A stretch of DNA of 64,000 bases from Rhizosaccharibacter radicis. GTDB taxonomy: Bacteria > Pseudomonadota > Alphaproteobacteria > Acetobacterales > Acetobacteraceae. The stretch covers positions 248,001 to 312,000 of the forward strand of contig JAMZEJ010000002.1 of NCBI GenBank assembly GCA_024508355.1. The letters run 5' to 3'. Both the position numbers and the translations under genes were made by a program. The notes under the pieces were generated by a model. The model was not told the DNA's origin, made no database searches, and was given only the letters and a program-made list of their open reading frames with translations. Below are positions 16,801 through 31,140 of this stretch, in pieces. Numbering within the stretch: the first letter of the stretch is position 1; every line of letters begins with the position of its first letter.

Positions 16801-17038
16801 CAGTTCCGGCCGAACCCCAACCCTGCTGGGCGTGACGTGCCTCCCGCGTCCGCGTCCACCCCGACATCGCCGTGTTGCGCGACGGCCGGCCGTTTCGGCT
16901 CGCGGTCGCGTCATCCCCTGATCCTTCCACCGGCGGGGTCGTCCACGGGCGCCCGATCGCTCCTGCAGATCGGCGGCACGGCTCAGCCAGCGCGGCAAAG
17001 GCTGCCGAGCAGCACACCGGACAAAAGGATCCATCGCC

Positions 17039-17905
17039 TCAGGGAATCGAGAGGTTCTGCACCGCCTCCTCCAGTTCGACGAAGCTCGGCATCTGACTGT
17101 TGGGAACCATCTTGCGGCCGCTCTCGATGCTGATCTGCGGCGGGTTGCCGTGGAGATGCGCCACCAGCACGGCGCGGATCAGTTCGAAGAACTTGGACTC
17201 CTCGATCACCACCGAGCGCATCCGGGCCGCGATCGGCGCCGCCACGCCATAGGCCAGCAACACGCCCAGGAAGGTGCCGACCAGTGCGCCGCCGATCATC
17301 TCGCCCAGCACGGCGGGAGGCTCGCTGATCTTGGACATGGTTTTGATGACGCCCAGCACGGCCGCGACGATGCCCAGTGCCGGCAGCGCATCCGACATGG
17401 TCTGCAGCGCATGGCTGGGATGCAGCTCTTCGTGCAGGGTCTTCTTCAGCTCGCGCGCCATGATGTCGTCGAGCTGGTGCGGATCGTCGGCGTTCATGCC
17501 GACCATGCGCAGATAGTCGCAGATCATGACGCTGGCATGGTGGTTGTCGCGGATCTTGGGAAACGCGGCGAAGGCGGGACTTTCGTCCGGCTTCTCGATA
17601 TGCGGCTCGAGCGCCATCGCGCCGCGCGAACTCGCCAGCTTCACGAAATAGTACAGGAGGCTGAGCAGCTCCAGGTAGTCCGCTTTGCGGAAGGCCGGCC
17701 CCTTGAGCACCTTCTTGAAGCCGGCGGCCGTGTGCTTCACGTCGCTCATGGAGTTCGCCATCAGGAACGCGCCCACCGCGGCCCCCAGGATGGACAGCAG
17801 CTCGAAAGGCATGGAAGCGATCAGCGGACCGATCGCGCCGCCCGAGGCGATGAAGGAGCCGAAGACACAGGCCAGCAGGAAGCCGAGACCGCCGAGGGTC
17901 AGCAT
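17039..17905 (-). CDS. motA: Flagellar stator protein MotA
   Basis: 288 residues with four membrane segments in the MotA pattern: two at the N-terminus (LTLGGLGFLLACVFGSFIASGG; LLSILGAAVGAFLMAN), a large cytoplasmic loop, then two more (ALPALGIVAAVLGVIKTM; IGGALVGTFLGVLLAYGVAAPIAARM) holding the conserved Pro and the proton-path residues. Charged residues in the loop contact the rotor protein FliG. It powers flagellar rotation using the proton gradient. It follows motB by six bases. No other flagellar genes are in the window, which is common for motAB. Confidence 0.96.
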   Translation of the reverse strand: MLTLGGLGFLLACVFGSFIASGGAIGPLIASMPFELLSILGAAVGAFLMANSMSDVKHTAAGFKKVLKGPAFRKADYLELLSLLYYFVKLASSRGAMALEPHIEKPDESPAFAAFPKIRDNHHASVMICDYLRMVGMNADDPHQLDDIMARELKKTLHEELHPSHALQTMSDALPALGIVAAVLGVIKTMSKISEPPAVLGEMIGGALVGTFLGVLLAYGVAAPIAARMRSVVIEESKFFELIRAVLVAHLHGNPPQISIESGRKMVPNSQMPSFVELEEAVQNLSIP

Positions 17906-17911
17906 GGCGGC

Positions 17912-19141
17912 TCAACCCCCCGACGCGGAAACGGGCGTGACGGTAGACGGTGCGGCGACCGGAGGCGCGATGGCCGGGGGCATGGTCCCCGCCCGGTCGG
18001 TCGCGGCGGTCCTGGCCGGGTCGGGATGCAGCCTGTGCACCACCAGCACGACCCGGCGGTTGGCGCTGGCCAAGGGATCGGCCGGCAGCAGCAAATGCCG
18101 GTCGGCGAAGCCGGTGACGTCCTGCAGCCGTCCGTCCGGCAGCCCGGCCGCGGCCATCACGTCGCGTGCCGCAGCCGCTCGGCCGGCAGACAGGCTCCAG
18201 TTCGAGGGCAGGCCCGCCGGCACCGGTGCCGCATCGGTGTAGCCGGCGATCGACAACGGCTCGCCCAGCCGGGCCAGCACCGGCGCCACCGCTTTGAAAA
18301 GGCCCACCGCCCGCGGATCGAGCTTCACCGAGCCGCGCGCGAACATCGGCTTGCGCTCGCTGTCGACGATCTGGATGCGCAGGCTGCCCGGCGTGAGGTC
18401 GATGGTCATCTGGTCGGACGACGCCGCCAGAACCGGATCCGCCGCCACCGCCGCCTGCAGCTGGTTGGCGGTATCAGCCAGCAGCTTGCGTTCCTCGGTC
18501 GCGGACCGAGGCACCGCGCCTCCGCCCGACGAGCCATCGGTCCCTCCGGCCTGCGCCGCCTGCGGCGACGACGGACGGGGCAACGACGCCGATGCCACCG
18601 GGCTGGCGCCGGGGCCCGAGGCGACGGCGTCCGTTGCCGCGACCTGGCCCACGCCCTGCGTCGTCGCGGCAGCGGCCTGCCCGGTCGCCGTGGCGGCCGG
18701 CGCCTGCGCGTCGCCGTCGCTGGGACCGCCCTTGCCGGCCGGCGAATCGTCGTCCGGGTCCTGGTCGGGACGGCCGCCCTGTTCGTTGAAGAAGGGCTGC
18801 GTCGCGGCGGGCGCGGCGGGGGGCGTGCCGGGCGGCGGCGTGCCCTGCCCCTTCATGGCGAGATTGATCCCGTTCTCCGCGGGGCTGATGCCGCCGGGCA
18901 CCATGCCGGCGCCGGAGAAGCCGTTATCGACGTTGGCGAGCGGGCTGAAATAGGCGGCGATACCGCGGCGCTGCTGTTCGGTGGTGGCATTGAGCAGCCA
19001 CATCAGCAGGAAGAACGCCATCATCGCGGTCACGAAGTCGGCGTAGGCCACCTTCCACGCGCCACCGTGATGGCCGTGCTCGCCTTCCTCCTCCCGGCGG
19101 ATCACGATGCTGGCCGCATCCTTCCCGCGTTTCTTCGCCAT
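17912..19141 (-). CDS. motB: Flagellar stator protein MotB
   Basis: 409 residues. GGAGG lies just upstream of the chosen ATG (MAKKRGKDAAS). After a charged, His-rich head comes the single membrane helix VAYADFVTAMMAFFLLMWLLN, in which Asp35 is the essential proton-binding residue, then a plug region, a long linker of about 130 residues rich in Ala, Pro, Gly and Gln, and the C-terminal OmpA-like peptidoglycan-binding domain (SIAGYTDAAPV..., NWSLSAGRAAAARDVM). The linker is longer and less complex than in enteric MotB, and a Pro/Thr-rich tail follows the OmpA domain. It is co-transcribed with motA. Confidence 0.95.
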   Translation of the reverse strand: MAKKRGKDAASIVIRREEEGEHGHHGGAWKVAYADFVTAMMAFFLLMWLLNATTEQQRRGIAAYFSPLANVDNGFSGAGMVPGGISPAENGINLAMKGQGTPPPGTPPAAPAATQPFFNEQGGRPDQDPDDDSPAGKGGPSDGDAQAPAATATGQAAAATTQGVGQVAATDAVASGPGASPVASASLPRPSSPQAAQAGGTDGSSGGGAVPRSATEERKLLADTANQLQAAVAADPVLAASSDQMTIDLTPGSLRIQIVDSERKPMFARGSVKLDPRAVGLFKAVAPVLARLGEPLSIAGYTDAAPVPAGLPSNWSLSAGRAAAARDVMAAAGLPDGRLQDVTGFADRHLLLPADPLASANRRVVLVVHRLHPDPARTAATDRAGTMPPAIAPPVAAPSTVTPVSASGG

Positions 19142-19247
19142 GCGACCTCCCCGGGGCGACGGTCCGGCCACCCACCGGCCACGACCCCAGCGCATCTTGG
19201 CCGCACGAGGTAAAGCGACTTCTAACGCCGGCGATAAACCATACCGT

Positions 19248-24009
<4,762 letters not shown>

Positions 24010-24401
24010 GGGCCACCCGCCGGGCACCGGTCGAGGCGCATCCACGCGGCACCGCCGCCGTCCGGCTCGCGGCCGCCGGTTCCCCCTGGGGCCGTGTTTC
24101 GATCTTCGGTCAGGAACCGGGAGCCGGGGCGGAATGGGCGGCCAGCCGGCGGCCGGCGCCGCGCCCCGCCGAGACCAAACGAGACCCGGATGGCTCCGCG
24201 GGAGCCGGTCATCCCCGCCGCGTGGGCGGCCCGGGGGCCGGGAGCGGTTTTCCGGCAGCGTGTCGCGATGATGGCCTACGGGCAACACGCTTGGGCGGCG
24301 CCGCGACGCGGGCGGGCAGCGAGGCCGCGGCGACGAAGTTCGTCGGCGTGGCCGTGACGACATGTATCGGCGGCGGGGCCGCCTGGGTGACGGGGCGCTA
24401 G
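24010..24401. other. Gene-free stretch between trxB and the LsrB-type gene
   Basis: 392 bases. It must hold the promoter of the LysR gene and any terminator of trxB. No clear hairpin with a T-run, repeat or small coding frame with a ribosome-binding site was found. Confidence 0.5.
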
Positions 24402-25289
24402 ATGGACTGGGACAAGCTGAGGATCTTCCATGCGGTCGCGGAGGCCGGCAGCTTCACCCATGCGGGCGACGTCCTGAACCTCAGCCAGTCGGCGGTGAGC
24501 CGGCAGATCTCCGCCCTGGAAGAAGCGCTGCAGGTGCCGCTGTTCCACCGCCATGCCCGGGGACTGATCCTCACCGAACAGGGCGAGGCCATGAACCGCA
24601 CGGTACGGGAAGTGTTCGCCAAGCTCGCCATGACCGAGGCGCTGCTGACCGAAAGCAAGGAAAAGGCGGCCGGCCGGCTCAAGGTCACCACCACCACCGG
24701 ATTCGGCACCGCCTGGTTGGCGCCGCGCCTGCCGCGGTTCCTGGAACAGCATCCCGACATCTCGATCGCCCTCATCCTGGAGGACAGCGATCTCGATCTC
24801 GGCATGCGGGAAGCGGACGTGGCCATCCGCATGCATCCGCCGCGCCAGCCGGACCTGGTCCAGCGCCACCTCACCACCATCCAGCTGCCGTTGTGCGCGT
24901 CGGAGGATTATCTCGCGAGAAACGGCACGCCGGCGACCATCGAGGACCTGGACAACCACCGGATCGTGCTGTTCGGCTCCTACCACCCGCCCGCGCAGGA
25001 CATGAACTGGCTGGCGATGCTGGGCCGGGTCGCCGGGCAGGCGAAGCGGCAGCCGGTGCTGGAGGTGAACAGCGTCACCGCCATGACGGATGCGATCGAG
25101 GCCGGGCTCGGCATCGGCGCCCTGCCCCATTACATGCTCACCGACCGGCCGAAGCTGCAGCGCGTGCTGACCGAGGTGAAGGCCCCGTCGGTGGAAGCGT
25201 TCTTCGTGTATCCTGAAGAGCTGCGCACCTCGAAGCGCGTCGCGGTGTTCCGCGACTTCCTGCTGGCGGAGATAGCCGGACGGTCCTAG
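24402..25289 (+). CDS. lsrB: LysR-family regulator, LsrB/VtlR-type
   Basis: 295 residues. The opening DWDKLRIFHAVAEAGSFTHA and the segment SQSAVSRQISALEEALQVPLF are almost diagnostic of the LsrB/VtlR group of Alphaproteobacteria, and in rhizobia lsrB also sits next to trxB. In Sinorhizobium LsrB controls glutathione and lipopolysaccharide genes and senses oxidation through cysteines; in Brucella VtlR activates small genes and an sRNA. Here few Cys are present in the effector domain (one in QLPLCASEDYL), so thiol sensing may differ. The start is the ATG just after the stop of an unrelated short frame; no strong ribosome-binding site. Confidence 0.85.
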   Translation: MDWDKLRIFHAVAEAGSFTHAGDVLNLSQSAVSRQISALEEALQVPLFHRHARGLILTEQGEAMNRTVREVFAKLAMTEALLTESKEKAAGRLKVTTTTGFGTAWLAPRLPRFLEQHPDISIALILEDSDLDLGMREADVAIRMHPPRQPDLVQRHLTTIQLPLCASEDYLARNGTPATIEDLDNHRIVLFGSYHPPAQDMNWLAMLGRVAGQAKRQPVLEVNSVTAMTDAIEAGLGIGALPHYMLTDRPKLQRVLTEVKAPSVEAFFVYPEELRTSKRVAVFRDFLLAEIAGRS

Positions 25290-25397
25290 CCGTCCCGTCG
25301 GCCGTCGTCCGGGTTCTGTTCCGTTCCACCGTCACGTGTCGACCCGGTCCGCGTCGCCGCTCTCCCGTCGCGGGACCGCCACAGGAAACCGTTCTTG

Positions 25398-27050
25398 ATG
25401 CATCGGTGCCTGCGTCTGGTTGCGGCGGCGATCGTCGCGTTGTTCTGCCTGGCGCCCGTCCTCGGCCATCCGGGCTGGCCCTATAACCATGACGGGCTGC
25501 GCTTCCTGCTCCGGATCGCCGAGATCGGCGGCCAGTGGCGCGCAGGACACCCGATCCCGATCTGGTCCAACGTCGCCCAACACGACCTGGGTTCGCCGGG
25601 GCCCGCCCTCTACCACAAGCTGTTCTCCTATGTCGGCGCAGCACTGGTCCCGGTGCTACGCGACCCGAAGGCGGTGGTCTGCGCGACACTGTTCCTGTTC
25701 ATGGTGCTGGGCTTTCTGGGCATGGCCGCCGCCCTTCGTGCCGCGGCCGCCCGGCGGCACCTGCCGATCGAGTGCCTCTGCGGCACGGTGGCCATCACCA
25801 GCAACTACGCTTTCACCGACTGGCTGATCCGCGGGGCAGTGGCGGAGTTCGCCGCGTTCTGCCTGCTGCCCTGGTTCTTCGCCTGGGGATTCCGATGGCT
25901 CCGCGCCGGCGTCCCGTCCCGGTGGATCGGCCCGCTGATGTGGTTGTTGTGGCTGGCCCACTCGGCGATCGCGACCTTCAGCTGGATATTCCTGCTCCCT
26001 TGCGCGGCGATCGCGGCGATCGTGCAACGCCGGCGGGTGACGAGCGCATTCCGGCCCATGACGGCGGCGGTGCTCTGGTTCGCGGTGTTGCTCGCGCCCT
26101 TCGTGGCGGCGGCGATCCCCATGATGCGCTGGGCACAGGTATCGAACCTGGTCGCCTTCCTGAACCCGACCAACACCCACCAGCCCTTCATCCGGATTTT
26201 CCGTGACACCGCCTGGCAATGGGGCGGGATCTATACCCGCTTCACCTTGCAGCTCGATCCGGTGCTGATCGGGGTGTTGTTTCTGCTGCCGGCGGCGCTG
26301 CTGGTGCCGGGGCGACAACGCGCGCCGGCGGCGCTGTGCCTGATCCCGGCGCTGTTGACCTTGTTGCTGCAGCTGCGGCTCGCGGTGCCATTCTTCCGGG
26401 TCGTGCCCGGCTTCGAGTACATCCAGTTCTCGTGGCGGCTGCTGACGTTCCTGACCGTCTCCCTGTCAGTTGGCCTCGGCGTCCTGCTGCTGACGCTCGA
26501 GGCCGGGCTGCGGAACAAGTTTCCCCGAACATGGCGACCGACGATGGCGGCCGTCCTGTGCGCGATCCTGCTGGCGCATCTGCCGGAACGCCCTCGGGCG
26601 CCAGGAGCGGACCAGCCCTGGTTCGGGCCGGGCGTGCTGCGCATCGCGGCGACGGGCGTGGCACCCAACCCGATGTCGGCAGAGCCGCCGGAATATCTGC
26701 CGCGCGGATTGTCCGATACGGGAGATCCGCACGATCATGCACGGATCGGCATCGCCTCGGGCCTGTGCGAGCTAGCGCCGACAGTGGGTCCCGCCGTCGA
26801 AGTGGGAAAACTTCATTTCCGGCTCGGCTGCCCTTCCGGACGGGAAGTCGCGGTTAGGCAGTTCCTCGCTCCGGGGATGCGCATGCTGGACGCGGAAGGG
26901 CGTGTCGTCCCGGTGCACCGGACATGCGACGACGCACGCATCCGCATCATCGGCGAGAGCCTCGACCTGACACTGATCATGCCGACGATCGGGCGAGCCT
27001 TGAAGGACTGGTGGCGCGACGGGGGCGCCTATCGTTCCTGCACGCCCTGA
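25398..27050 (+). CDS. Polytopic membrane protein, possibly PTPS-related family
   Basis: 550 residues. An N-terminal signal-anchor is followed by about nine to ten membrane helices and a C-terminal non-membrane domain of roughly 130 residues. The segment TDWLIRGAVAEFAAFCLLPWFF resembles the RGAxAEFxAxxLLP signature of large membrane proteins annotated as 6-pyruvoyl-tetrahydropterin-synthase-related, which look like GT-C glycosyltransferases. The first loop, NHDGLRFLLRIAEI, could play the acidic-loop role of such enzymes. A TTG directly precedes the ATG used here; AGGAAA lies upstream. Function is unproven; surface glycan assembly is a guess from family resemblance. Confidence 0.75.
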   Translation: MHRCLRLVAAAIVALFCLAPVLGHPGWPYNHDGLRFLLRIAEIGGQWRAGHPIPIWSNVAQHDLGSPGPALYHKLFSYVGAALVPVLRDPKAVVCATLFLFMVLGFLGMAAALRAAAARRHLPIECLCGTVAITSNYAFTDWLIRGAVAEFAAFCLLPWFFAWGFRWLRAGVPSRWIGPLMWLLWLAHSAIATFSWIFLLPCAAIAAIVQRRRVTSAFRPMTAAVLWFAVLLAPFVAAAIPMMRWAQVSNLVAFLNPTNTHQPFIRIFRDTAWQWGGIYTRFTLQLDPVLIGVLFLLPAALLVPGRQRAPAALCLIPALLTLLLQLRLAVPFFRVVPGFEYIQFSWRLLTFLTVSLSVGLGVLLLTLEAGLRNKFPRTWRPTMAAVLCAILLAHLPERPRAPGADQPWFGPGVLRIAATGVAPNPMSAEPPEYLPRGLSDTGDPHDHARIGIASGLCELAPTVGPAVEVGKLHFRLGCPSGREVAVRQFLAPGMRMLDAEGRVVPVHRTCDDARIRIIGESLDLTLIMPTIGRALKDWWRDGGAYRSCTP

Positions 27051-27073
27051 CCTTGCATGTCCCGACATCGCGT

Positions 27074-27106
27074 TCCGCCAGCCGCCCATGAGGGGCGGCT
27101 GGCGGA
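27074..27106. terminator. Bidirectional stem-loop between convergent genes
   Basis: The perfect 14-base arms TCCGCCAGCCGCCC and GGGCGGCTGGCGGA enclose a 5-base loop, 23 bases past the membrane-protein stop and 42 bases past the stop of the TPP enzyme on the other strand. There is no T-run, but the stem is very stable and the position is ideal for stopping both transcripts. Confidence 0.72.
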
Positions 27107-27148
27107 CGGGAAGCGGCAGGTGTCTCTGGCCGTCCGGTGTGAGCCGAA

Positions 27149-28942
27149 CTAGTGCCGGCCGGGCAGGATCGAGGACAGCATCTCCCGTGCGGCGTTCCGG
27201 ATGATGCTGCCCCGTTCCGGATCGCGCGGCAGCGACTTCGCGAACTGCTTGGCCTGATCCACCGTGATGTGCGGCGGCAACGGCGGCACGTTGGGATCGG
27301 TGAAAGCTTCCAGCACCACCGGCCGGTCGGAGGCCAGCGCTTCCCGCCAAGCCGCCGCGACCTGGTCGGGGTTGTCCACGTAGATACCCTTGAGCCCGAT
27401 CAGCTCGGCATATTTGTGGTACGGCATGCTGGGAATGGACTGGGTGGACATGGTCTTGGGCTCGCCGGACTGGGCCCGCTCCTCCCAGGTCACCTGGTTG
27501 AGGTCGCGGTTGTTGAGCACCAGGCAGATCCAGTGCGGCGTTTCCCACTCCTTCCAGTACTTGGACACGGTGATCAGCTCGTTGATGCCGTTCATCTGCA
27601 TGGCCCCGTCGCCCATGCAGGCGATCACCGGGCGGTCCGGAAAGGCGAACTTCGCCGCCACGGCGTAGGGCGTGCCGGCACCCAGGGAGGCGAGGCCGCC
27701 GGAAAGCGAGCCCATCATGCCGCGGCGGAACTTCAGGTCGCGCGCGTACCAATTCGCGACCGACCCGGAATCGGCGGTGACGATGGTGCGCTCGGGAAGC
27801 TGCTTCGAGAGCTCCCAGAACACGCGCTGCGGATTGAGCGGCTCGGCCGCGTGCATGGCCCGGGCTTCGAGGGTCTCCCACCATTTCGAGACGTGCTTCT
27901 CGATGGTCTGGCGCCAGGCACGATCCTCCTTGCGCCGGAGCAGCGGGATCAGCGCCTGCAGGGTGAGCCGGGAGTCGCCATGGAGATTGACCTCGACCGG
28001 GTAGCGCAGCCCCAGCATCTCGGGATCGATGTCGATCTGCACCGCCCGCGCCTGTCCTTCCTTGGGCAGGAACTCGGTCCATGGGAACCCGGTGCCGACC
28101 ATCAGCAGCGTGTCGCACCCGTCCATCATGTCGGACGACGGAGCAGTGCCGAGCAGCCCGATGGAGCCGGTCACGAACGGCAGGTCGTCCGGCACCACCT
28201 GCTTGCCGAGCAGAGCCTTGGCGATGCCGCAACCGAGCAGCTCGGCCACCTGGATCAGCTCGTCGGTGGCGCCCTTCGCGCCGGCACCGATCAGGATCGA
28301 GACCTTCTTGCCCTCGTTGAGGACGTCGGCCGCGCGCTGCAGATCGGCCTCGTAGGGCACCACCCGGGGCGTGCTGTAGCCGACGGAGGAATGCTCGTAG
28401 CCATGCTTGTGCGGCGGCTGCACCACCGCCGGCTGCGTCTGGATGTTGGCGGGCAGGATGACGCAGGTCACGCGCTTCTCCGCGATGGCGATGCGGAAGG
28501 CACGATCGATCAGGTGGCGCACCTGCTCGGGCGTGGACGCCATCTCGCAGAAGGCGCCCGCCACATCCTTGAACAGCGTCTTGAGGTCGAGTTCCTGCTG
28601 GTCGGAGCCGCCGATCACCGGCGTGCCGTGCTGGCCCACGATGGCCACCACCGGCTGATGATCGAGCCGGGCGTCGTAGAGCCCGTTGAGCAGGTGGACC
28701 GCACCCGGACCGGAGGTGGCCATGCAGACCCCGACCTCGCCGGTGAACTTGGCGTGGGCGGAGGCCATGAACGCCGCCATCTCCTCGTGGCGGACCTGCA
28801 CGAACTTCAGCCGGCCGGCCTTGTCGGCATCGTCCACCGCCACGTCCATGCCGGCGACGCCGTCGCCCGGGTAGCCGAAGATGCGGCGCACCCCCCAGGA
28901 CTGCAGGCGGTCGACGATGAATTCACTGACGTTCTGCGCCAT
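27149..28942 (-). CDS. TPP-dependent enzyme, pyruvate oxidase / quinone-linked pyruvate dehydrogenase-like
   Basis: 597 residues with the three-domain POX fold. The PYR domain holds the activating Glu in QVRHEEMAAFMASAHAKFTG and the SGPGAVHLLNGLYDA loop; the middle domain binds a nucleotide; and the PP domain has the TPP signature GDGAMQMNGINELITVSKYW plus NN. It would act on pyruvate or a related 2-oxoacid. In acetic acid bacteria, related enzymes make acetate (PoxB) or detoxify overflow pyruvate. Unlike E. coli PoxB, no obvious amphipathic C-terminal lipid-binding tail is seen, as the protein ends REMLSSILPGRH. It is transcribed alone. Confidence 0.88.
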   Translation of the reverse strand: MAQNVSEFIVDRLQSWGVRRIFGYPGDGVAGMDVAVDDADKAGRLKFVQVRHEEMAAFMASAHAKFTGEVGVCMATSGPGAVHLLNGLYDARLDHQPVVAIVGQHGTPVIGGSDQQELDLKTLFKDVAGAFCEMASTPEQVRHLIDRAFRIAIAEKRVTCVILPANIQTQPAVVQPPHKHGYEHSSVGYSTPRVVPYEADLQRAADVLNEGKKVSILIGAGAKGATDELIQVAELLGCGIAKALLGKQVVPDDLPFVTGSIGLLGTAPSSDMMDGCDTLLMVGTGFPWTEFLPKEGQARAVQIDIDPEMLGLRYPVEVNLHGDSRLTLQALIPLLRRKEDRAWRQTIEKHVSKWWETLEARAMHAAEPLNPQRVFWELSKQLPERTIVTADSGSVANWYARDLKFRRGMMGSLSGGLASLGAGTPYAVAAKFAFPDRPVIACMGDGAMQMNGINELITVSKYWKEWETPHWICLVLNNRDLNQVTWEERAQSGEPKTMSTQSIPSMPYHKYAELIGLKGIYVDNPDQVAAAWREALASDRPVVLEAFTDPNVPPLPPHITVDQAKQFAKSLPRDPERGSIIRNAAREMLSSILPGRH

Positions 28943-29032
28943 CGGGGGCTCCGGCTCGTTTACGGGTCGAGGATTCCCCGCCGCAACGCCTCGCCGGAGC
29001 GCGTTGTTCCGCTCAGAGCCGATTAAGCGTGA

Positions 29033-30514
29033 TCAACGACGGTTGTAGCTGTCCTCGATCCGGACGACGTCGTCCTCGCTCAGATAGGGGCCGGACTGTA
29101 CCTCGATCAGGGTGAGCGGGATATGGCCCGGGTTGTTGAGCCGGTGGGTGCAGCCGAGCGGCAGGTAGATGCTCTCGTTCTCGCGCACCAGCACCTCCTC
29201 GCCGTCGCGGGTGACCAGCGCGGTGCCGGCGACGACCACCCAATGCTCGGCGCGGTGATAATGCTTCTGCAAGGACAGCTTCTGGCCTGGCGACACCACG
29301 ATCCGCTTCACCTGGAACCGGTCGCCGGTGATCAGGCTCTCGTAGAAGCCCCAGGGCCGGTAGCATCGGTTGTGCGCCACGGCCTCGTGACGGCCATCGG
29401 CCCGCAGCCGGTCCACCACCTTCTTCACGTCCTGAGCGCGGTCGCGGTGCGTCACCAGCACCGCGTCCTCCGTCACCACCACGATGGCGTCGGTCAGGCC
29501 GGTGACGGCCGTGACGATGCCGTCGGAGCGCACGTAGCAGTCGCGCGCATGTTCCAGCAGCACGTCGCCGACGGCCACGTTGCCGGCCGCGTCCTTGACG
29601 CTCACGTCCCACAGCGCATCCCAGGAGCCGACGTCGGACCAGCCCAGGTCGGCCGGCACCACGGCAGCGCGCGAGGTGCGCTCCGCCACCGCATAGTCGA
29701 TGGAGATGTCGGGGGCGAGGCGGAACGCTTCGGGCTGCAGGCGGATGAAATCCAGGTCGGTCTGCCGTCCCTCGACCGCGCGCCGCACCGCGGCCAGCAC
29801 GTCCGGCGAGTGCTCCCGCATCTCCTCCAGCAACGTGTCGGCGGTGAAGACGTACATGCCGGAGTTCCACAGATGCCGGCCGCCCGCCACCAGCTCGGCC
29901 GCCCGGGCGGCATCGGGCTTCTCCACGAAGCGGCGCAACGCGTGGACGCCGGGCGATCCGGCGAGGGGCTCTCCGACCTCGATATAGCCATAGCCCGTTT
30001 CCGCTCGGGTGGGCTTCATCCCGAAGGTGACGATGCGCTGGTCCCGCGCCGCCGCCACGGCGGCCGCCACCGCATCCCGCAGCGCGTCGGGCCGGCCGAT
30101 CGCCGCGTCGGCGGCCATCATCCACAACACGGCGCCCGGATGCTGCTCGGCCACCAGCATCGCCGCCGCCGCGATCGCCGGGGCGGAGTTGCGCCCCACC
30201 GGCTCCAGCACGATCCGGGCTCCCTCGATGCCCGCTTCGCGCAGCTGCTCGGCGATCAGGAAGCGGTGCTCCTCGTTGCACACGATCACCGGGGGAGCGA
30301 AACCGTCGCCCGCGCCGCGCAGGGCGGTTTCCTGCAGCATGGTGCGCTCCGAGATCAGCGGCCAGAGCTGCTTGGGAAAGCTTGCCCGCGACACGGGCCA
30401 CAGCCGGCTGCCGGAGCCACCGCTGAGGATCACGGGCACCACCGGTGCCGGCGCGGGCGCCGATGCCCGGTCCTCGCGGGACGCCTGATCGGGAAGGAGA
30501 ACGGCCTGGTTCAT
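29033..30514 (-). CDS. manC: Mannose-1-phosphate guanylyltransferase / mannose-6-phosphate isomerase
   Basis: 493 residues, bifunctional type II. The GDP-mannose pyrophosphorylase domain comes first (VPVILSGGSGSRLWPVSRASFPKQ, FVEKPDAARA, WNSGMYVF), followed by a cupin-type isomerase domain (RPWGFYESL, VSPGQKLSLQKHYHRAEHWVVVAGTA, ESIYLPLGCTHRL). It makes GDP-mannose for exopolysaccharide, O-antigen or GDP-fucose. The usual A-D-H motif of the nucleotide site reads MAADAAIG here, with Ala where His is common. The ATG chosen (MNQAVLLP) is preceded by AGCTCC-type sequence only; the frame is open 41 codons upstream. Confidence 0.93.
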   Translation of the reverse strand: MNQAVLLPDQASREDRASAPAPAPVVPVILSGGSGSRLWPVSRASFPKQLWPLISERTMLQETALRGAGDGFAPPVIVCNEEHRFLIAEQLREAGIEGARIVLEPVGRNSAPAIAAAAMLVAEQHPGAVLWMMAADAAIGRPDALRDAVAAAVAAARDQRIVTFGMKPTRAETGYGYIEVGEPLAGSPGVHALRRFVEKPDAARAAELVAGGRHLWNSGMYVFTADTLLEEMREHSPDVLAAVRRAVEGRQTDLDFIRLQPEAFRLAPDISIDYAVAERTSRAAVVPADLGWSDVGSWDALWDVSVKDAAGNVAVGDVLLEHARDCYVRSDGIVTAVTGLTDAIVVVTEDAVLVTHRDRAQDVKKVVDRLRADGRHEAVAHNRCYRPWGFYESLITGDRFQVKRIVVSPGQKLSLQKHYHRAEHWVVVAGTALVTRDGEEVLVRENESIYLPLGCTHRLNNPGHIPLTLIEVQSGPYLSEDDVVRIEDSYNRR

Positions 30515-30688
30515 GGACGGGTCCGCACCGGGGAGCTGGGGGTGACTGTCGCTCCTTCCGGTCTGGCACGTCCGGACAGGAACGCAACTGGAGAAGATCC
30601 AGACGCCCACCGCGCGAAAACGCCCGGCGTGGCCCACGCTCCCGGCAGGATCACGCCACCGGGAACGGCACGACGACCCGGTCGGCGA

Positions 30689-31030
30689 TCAGATCGGGCG
30701 GTGCGCCCGATCGAGCAGGCGGCGCAACAGGCCCGGCTTCGCGGCCTTCTTCAGCGCCCGCTGCCGTTCCCGCTCGGCTTCCTCACGCACGGTGTCGGCC
30801 CGCCGCTCCTTCTCGGCCATCCATTTCTCGACGCTGAGACCCGCCTTGGCCGCCCGGCGTGCTTCATAAGCCTGCTTGCCCGCCGATCCGGGAGCGGCCG
30901 CGGGACGGTTTGCGTTGCCGGCCGATATCTTGCTCGCCGGCCGGCCCGCGGGCGCCTTTCCGGCCGGGACTTTTCCCGGGGATGCGGCGGGCGGAACGGC
31001 GCTGCTCTTCTTGCGGAACATCGGAAACAT
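30689..31030 (-). CDS. Basic Ala/Lys/Arg-rich small protein, unknown function
   Basis: 113 residues. A Pro/Ala/Gly/Lys-rich, presumably disordered N-terminal half (SAVPPAASPGKVPAGKAPAG) is followed by a long charged helix, likely a coiled coil (KQAYEARRAAKAGLSVEKWMAEKERRADTVREEAERERQRALKKAAK). There is no signal peptide or membrane segment. GGTGAGAG lies just before the ATG. Such proteins may bind nucleic acid, but no family is recognised. Its codon use and charge pattern look genuine. Confidence 0.6.
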   Translation of the reverse strand: MFPMFRKKSSAVPPAASPGKVPAGKAPAGRPASKISAGNANRPAAAPGSAGKQAYEARRAAKAGLSVEKWMAEKERRADTVREEAERERQRALKKAAKPGLLRRLLDRAHRPI

Positions 31031-31140
31031 CTCTCACCAAAGCCGGAACGGCGGCGGCCAACCGGGTCACGCCCCGTCCGCGCACCGCGCGCCCCGCTTT
31101 TTCCTCCTCCGAACGGCCGGGGGCAAGGCCGGCGGTTCGT

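Noticed and set aside
17150-19213. A 687-codon plus-strand frame opposite motAB
   Set aside because: Shadow of motA/motB with His/Gln/Arg-rich nonsense sequence.
28943-29032. Riboswitch before the TPP-dependent enzyme
   Set aside because: The 5' side of this gene shows only a short spacer to manC and no THI-box features; the cofactor use of the enzyme does not imply one.
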